Origin: Penium margaritaceum
Lineage: Eukaryota; Streptophyta; Zygnematophyceae; Desmidiales; Peniaceae
DNA length: 46,046 bases
Assembly (NCBI GenBank): GCA_023375785.1
Contig: SZWC01004690.1
Coordinates: 66,559 to 112,604, forward strand
Direction of reading: 5' to 3'
The notes beneath the pieces were generated by a model. That model had not been told where the DNA came from, made no database searches, and was given only the letters and a program-made list of their open reading frames with translations. The position numbers and the translations under genes were made by a program. Shown piece by piece: positions 41,410-46,046 of this stretch (positions are counted from its first letter, which is position 1; every line of letters starts with the position of its first letter).

Positions 41410-42027
41410 TAGGCTGTCGCAGTTGCTAAGATAAGCAAGTAGGCAGGCATGAGAGTGAAGTGATGGATCGGGTGGGGCAAGCTCACTTAGTGCAAGAGAG
41501 AGTAAAGACAATCCAACAAGTGAGTAAGGAACGAGCGAAGTGGTAAGTGTCAGTTGACCGGGCCACCCACGCGAGGCTCTCGACGTGGGGCTCGGACGCC
41601 ACCCAGGGATCGAACCCGACCCTGGAGCGCGAGTGCTCCAAGCGATTTCTCACACGCCAGCACGAGCCAGACGTGTGGTCCGGAGGGATCACCAACCCGG
41701 TTCACTAGGCTGAAAACATGCAAGGGTGTGAGAAATCACACACATCACAAATGAATGTTGTACATGCACTCGAATAAGGGTCTGCCCCATCCTAGAATGT
41801 AACAGTGTGCAACATCACCACAATTTGGCTCTCCACAAGATTGGTCTTGGTGCTGTTGCCACCACTTGAGGACTTGATGGTGTTGCCACAATTGTGTGGT
41901 CCATGTTGTTTCACAACTTTGCACCACAGAGCTTTTAGTCCGAATCAGTCACCTGCAGTGATGATATGTGTGTGCGTGTGTAGAGTCAAGAGTTCAATTG
42001 CGTGTGTCGTCACTATCATAACCGACG
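41410..42027 (-). repeat. Copia-2 5' LTR
   Basis: 618 bases, diverged from the 3' LTR. The outer end reads CGTCGG on the minus strand (TGTTGG in the other LTR), and the inner end has lost its CA. Confidence 0.9.
41600..41676 (-). promoter_or_regulatory. tRNA-like (class II) module in Copia-2 5' LTR
   Basis: On the minus strand, A-box-like TGGCTCGTGCTGG starts at 41669 and a perfect B box GGTTCGATCC spans 41616-41607, 53 bases apart, the spacing of Ser/Leu-type tRNAs with a long variable arm. Between them GGAGC...GCTCC can form that arm, and the T stem pairs over five positions with two wobbles. The 3' LTR (about 33300-33376) keeps the B box (GGTTCAATCC) and arm, but its A box is degenerate. 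Confidence 0.5.
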
Positions 42028-42032
42028 AAGGG
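42028..42032. repeat. Copia-2 target-site duplication, right
   Basis: AAGGG, same as 33099-33103. Confidence 0.88.
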
Positions 42033-43090
42033 AGCCTGCTGGGCCCCGCGACCGCGAGGCGCAACAGGAGCCCGCGCAAAAATAAAACCCTGAAACCCCG
42101 AATGTAATTTGGGGTACGGTTTGACTGCGGTTTGTGCGTTAAAAGAATAGTGTTTTGCTTGTAAGAAATCATCCAAAACGAAAGAAGGGCTCCGCACGTG
42201 CCAAACATACAAAACCTTAAATCGAACTTGGGGGTTTGCTTGACATAGAAAAAAGCAAAGCGGTCATCGCTCCCTCGCGATTCTGGCGTGGGAGAAATTT
42301 CCGCATGCAGTTTTTTTTTCATGCTCGCCCGTCGACGCATGCCGTGAGCGAGCATGATTTTTGACTGGGCTTTTGAGTACGGTTTTAATCGCAAACGGGC
42401 GGATCAGAGTAACACCTTGCGTTTTATAGGTATCTGAGCTATTTCACCCTAAGCAGATTCACCCAAAATCTCCATGGTAGTACTTGCGCCCAATGTTTTA
42501 TTTTCCGGGCTGCCCGTCCCTGCCGAAGCGGCGGTTGCGTAATTTGGCGTGGCCGATGAGGCCAAACCCACAACCGTCACTTTCAAATCTCCCTTGGTTC
42601 ATGACGCAAGGCAGCAAGTACTGAGATGGAGCGCACCATTTTTGCAGTTTCGGCGAAGATCTTGAATACAGTAATCATTATGGTAGGAGTGCTACTTTTC
42701 GCGAGAATTTGGATGCATGCGCGTGCAGAGGCTAGCTGAAGGCGCCAGCGTCGTTCGATCTTTGGGGCATGCGGGCGCATCGAGCCGTCGATGAGAGCGC
42801 GACACTTTCCAGCTGCCGCGACATGCTGTCCACGTTCTGGCAGCGAGGGGGCTGGGGCGGAGAGTGAGGGGCGCGACGCGCTCGCGACGCACTCGCGACG
42901 GCTGCAGTTGCATTTTCATTGGGGTCCATTACTTCGGCTAGTAGGACTTCGCTAACTAATGCCTCTAACTGGAAAGTCGATGAAAATATTTCCGGCGTCT
43001 AGAACTGGCGAGAACTTATTCGCGCCGCCTAGAACTAGTGTTTGCGAATGGAATACGACTAGTATACGTCGGCCAGAACATGATCAATAT
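42033..43090. other. Unclassified sequence right of Copia-2
   Basis: No convincing ORF. It includes a T-run and a 10-bp-stem hairpin (42319-42357; TCATGCTCGC with its complement) and a GC-rich patch with GCGACGC repeats near 42870-42900. Nothing else recognised. Confidence 0.5.
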
Positions 43091-44640
43091 TCAAAATGGC
43101 GTCTCGAAGAAAATGATCCAGAAAGGGCATCCTAAACGCGAAAGAAGAAGAGACCAACAAAAGAGACAAAAAAGCTGAAAACGGAAATAAAAAGCGGCTG
43201 AATAAAAGAACTGGTATACGAAAGAACGCAAAATTGAAAGAAAACAGTACAAAACAATTTTTGATATAATATCTCTGTAGTAAACTCAAGTTTTGTTATA
43301 TAATTCTTCCAAAGGATTATCAAAAATGACAAGAATGACAATGAAAACGATGAAAGAAATGTTCTTAAAAAATAAATAGATCAATAATAATTCAAAGAAT
43401 CATAATGAACAATTCAAAGTTACATGAAACTGAAAAAAAATTCACATTGAAATTTATTATCATATGATATTTGAAGATAGAACTCAAAAGAGACAAACAT
43501 TTCATTATCATTAAATTAAAATTCTATTCAAGAATAATTTTTATTCCTCTTTAATTCTATGGAATGATAAAATTTAGTACTAATAAAAAATGAAATCATA
43601 CATTTATTACATGTCTTAAGGATAACATTTATGCAATATGAGATTCATCGTATAGAGTTATCCCAACCTTAATCAGTTAATAATCGGATCTAACTGTAAG
43701 AAAATGATGGAATAAAATAATTATGAGTTTTAAAAAACAAATTGCTGGAAATAATTTAATTTAAACCAATTGAAACATCGTGAAGTTAATCCCATTTTAT
43801 CAACCTCAAAACAGTCGAAACCAAGACATAAACATTCATGTATCAAAAGATTTATATAAATACTTAGACCCTCAAATCATTAAAAAAAAGAGTATCATAT
43901 TCCACATTGTTTACATGTATTCCTCATAAGAATTTTTTTTAAACTCATAACAAGGGTCTATATTTAAAATTCAGAATGTTATAGTGAAACAAATAAACTC
44001 GAAATAATCTATAAATGTTTTCTACTTTGAAACGTAATTATTTTCCTTTATTATTTACAAAATTATTAATATTTTAATATTATAATTCTCTTATTGAAGT
44101 TTTACTATTAGATATTTTTCATTTCATCCGTTTAATGGGATTTTCATTAGTAAATTTTAGTTGTCTAGATTTTTCTCAACATGTCCATATACGTTTTTGG
44201 ATTTTTATGAACATTGTTTTGTAATAAAAAAGGTATCTATAGTAAAATGTGTAGTGTAGTTTCCTAAAAATAATTTGTAATTATTTCACAAGAACTTTTC
44301 TATGTTATGATAAAACTATTCATACTATTGAATGATACGAATTAATTCAAGAAGTTATGGATTTTTTATGAATAAAATGAAATTTTTCCCAATTTATGCA
44401 TAATAACTTTTTTGAAGAACGGTTATGAGTTTGATTTTTTTACATGCATCCATCAAGGTTTTGAAATTTTTTATGTTCATTTTGTTGTAATTTTCCTAAT
44501 GAGATTCTTAACTGTTTTTTTAACTTGGGGATGTTCATGTCTTTTATGTTTACTTCTTATTGTAATTAAAACGATTTGATTCGTTTGTTACCAATTTTGT
44601 CTCACTTCAATGCATACTAACCAGGGATTTGCACAGTGTT
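43091..44640. other. AT-rich non-coding block
   Basis: Strongly AT-rich, with no substantial ORF on either strand and no tandem or inverted repeat that I can see. Composition changes sharply at both sides. Candidates are an intergenic spacer, a long intron or an organelle-derived insert; the sequence alone does not decide. Confidence 0.7.
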
Positions 44641-45281
44641 TACTTCCTTTTGATGCAGAAAGTACATATCCGTACAAGAATGTTTTCGTTTCCTTTGCCT
44701 GTCTGGCTGTGTCTCAGCCGGTACATGTTTCGCGTAACCGACGCGCGGAAACTTGTTCTAGGTATCGTGAATAATTGTGTGTTGGTTCTAGGCGATGGAA
44801 ATCCTTTCTGTTCTCTCTCTACTCAGCGGCAATACTTCGCGAAGTCGTACGAGCCAAAGCAATTGCACCTTTTCATTGCAGCCGCCCGTAGTCATCACTT
44901 TCGTGATCATCACTTTCCGATTTCGTTCCTTCTCCGCGGGTGAGCCGACCTCTTGATCACGCGATTCCAGCCTCACCCTCGCACCGTTGCCTGTGAAACT
45001 GTCGCTGAAGCTTTCCGAGCCCAGACGGACCGATCGTCGCTGCCGTATGTAGGCTTGCAAGGCGCAGAACTCTCGACAGTTGCCGCTGTATGTTAAACTG
45101 CTATCACACTCAAGACCACCCGTGGCTGAACTCCCTCCGCACTCCCAACACCGAAGAGAAGAGCACGGCCTGCGACGCGACATCGGCCTGCATCGCGGGA
45201 CATTCGCGCACAAGTTCAGCCGCAGCCGCAGTGCGTCACCTGGAGTTCACCACAGCGGAAGCATGGACCTGTACCCTCTGA
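44641..45281. other. Transition region, no firm gene
   Basis: GC rises steadily. Short open frames exist on both strands (for example 44629-44943 plus and 44788-45213 minus), but none has a recognisable domain. I see nothing to call here. Confidence 0.5.
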
Positions 45282-45473
45282 GGCTGGAATCCTGGCCCTG
45301 AGTTGCTCATCCTAAGGGGTCGCCACCACGTGCTCTCCTGCTGTGCTGCAACTGCGTCTCACAGACAGCCACTACCGCGCCGTCAAAACGTGTACGAGAC
45401 CACGGTAATTCTCATCTCTGCATCTGATTTCAGTCTTACGAGGAGGAACCCAAAAGAAAGGAAGAGAGAAGGA

Positions 45474-46046
45474 ATGGCTGCAGCAGCGGAGGCAAGAACC
45501 TCGGCCCGCGTGGCCACCTCCGCGCCTCGGTGCTCCCGCGCTCTTCCCTCCGCCTCGATCGCGCCGCGTCATCGTGCACAAGCGGGCCCTCACCGCGGTA
45601 CGGTCGCGCCGCGGCTCACTGACGAAAGTCTGGAACTGGCCCCGAACCGCCACGCGCCTCAGTCTCGCGGCCCGCCTGGAGGGCAACTGGAGCTCGCAGT
45701 CACCTTGAACCGCAACCCGGGAAGATCCAATAGTCATCATGCAGACCTGCCGCCTCGGACGACTTCTCCTCATTATTCCGAGCCGCCGCCCCTTGGCGCA
45801 CTCTCCGTGCTAACAGCCCCGGCCTCTCGTGGCAGTCCAAGGCACCATGCCCGCGCCGCGCCCTCACGCGACTCTCTTTTTGAAAGTGAAGCGCCGCGTC
45901 CCGGGTCATCAGCATCTGCTGTCATCACCCCTCCCGGAGCTGCAAGCATAGTTCAGGACAGATGTGCGGCACGGGTTCCCTCTCAAAAGCCCTGCTGCAG
46001 CGGGGTTCATAAGACTGCTTATGATCAGGCCGCCCATGGACCCGGC
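45474..46046 (+). CDS. Open frame running off the window end, unknown protein (partial)
   Basis: From the ATG at 45474 (context GGAATGG, purine at -3 and G at +4) the frame is open for 191 codons to the last base. Without requiring a start it is open from 45282 (last upstream stop TGA 45279-45281), 255 codons. The protein is Ala/Pro/Arg/Ser-rich, starting MAAAAEARTSARVATS, with no domain, signal peptide or membrane span that I recognise. GC-rich DNA makes long chance frames likelier. An antisense frame is also open over part of it, so this is a candidate first exon, not a proven gene. Confidence 0.35.
   Translation, partial: MAAAAEARTSARVATSAPRCSRALPSASIAPRHRAQAGPHRGTVAPRLTDESLELAPNRHAPQSRGPPGGQLELAVTLNRNPGRSNSHHADLPPRTTSPHYSEPPPLGALSVLTAPASRGSPRHHARAAPSRDSLFESEAPRPGSSASAVITPPGAASIVQDRCAARVPSQKPCCSGVHKTAYDQAAHGPG

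Larger units (their letters stand above)
33104..42027 (-). mobile_element. Copia-2, complete-outline Ty1/copia element
   Basis: An 8.9-kb element on the minus strand: 5' LTR 41410-42027, PBS 41397-41408, gag, protease, integrase, RT, RNase H, PPT 33729-33735, 3' LTR 33104-33728, TSD AAGGG. It is longer than usual because of a 1.85-kb leader and an artefactual duplication at 36090. Stops, frameshifts and an RT active-site change make it inactive. Confidence 0.94.

Noticed and set aside
44788..45213. Minus-strand frame of 141 codons
   Set aside because: No domain, no support on composition, and overlapping frames on the other strand are equally open.
45372..45915. Minus-strand frames opposite the terminal open frame
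   Set aside because: Shorter, broken, basic low-complexity translations; the plus frame is longer and has a good start context.

Overview
This window comes from a repeat-rich eukaryotic nuclear genome and holds no bacterial genes. I infer a plant-lineage host (streptophyte alga or early land plant): the retrotransposons are Ty1/copia and chromodomain Ty3/gypsy types primed by initiator tRNA-Met, and in-frame stops sit mostly at CAG or CGA codons, as expected from decay of cytosine methylated in CHG and CG contexts. I cannot name the species.

Layout, left to right. (1) 1-11589: a large non-LTR retrotransposon (LINE copy 1) with an N-terminal acidic/C2H2-finger region, Gln-rich linker, reverse transcriptase (RT), CCHC knuckle and restriction-like endonuclease (RLE). 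It is split by Copia-1 (603-6221; LTRs, TSD ACCCG). (2) 11590-12244: a compound (TCAC)n/(CA)n/(CT)n tract, then a tRNA-derived SINE-like unit (12245-12675), then LINE copy 2, 5'-truncated (12697-14250), then a second (TCAC)n tract. (3) 14490-19208: LINE copy 3, from its probable 5' end, interrupted by a 710-bp hAT-like element (17351-18060). (4) 19209-32690: nested gypsy elements. A 5'-truncated Gypsy-1 ends in LTR A. Gypsy-2 (LTR B to LTR C, TSD CACTC) sits in an older LTR (D) and itself contains a non-autonomous LTR element with an unfamiliar helical-repeat ORF. One LTR of that element carries a 1.25-kb hAT-like transposon packed with TACCGCGGTA-type palindromes. (5) 33104-42027: Copia-2 on the minus strand, complete in outline (LTRs, TSD AAGGG, PBS, PPT), with decayed genes. 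(6) 42033-46046: no recognised transposon. It has a strongly AT-rich block (about 43.1-44.6 kb) and then GC-rich DNA with an open frame running off the window end, the only candidate host gene.

The genes do not form a host pathway. They are layers of retroelement polyproteins (Gag, protease, integrase, RT, RNase H; or RT plus RLE), nearly all broken by stops, frameshifts or lost catalytic residues. The most interesting signals are an RT-RLE retroelement whose copies abut (TCAC)n arrays; tRNA-like Pol III promoter modules inside the LTRs of two Copia families; the non-autonomous LTR element with its own repeated protein; and the methylation-type stop spectrum. Three single-N joins (10092, 28062, 36090) are flanked by duplicated sequence and look like assembly artefacts.
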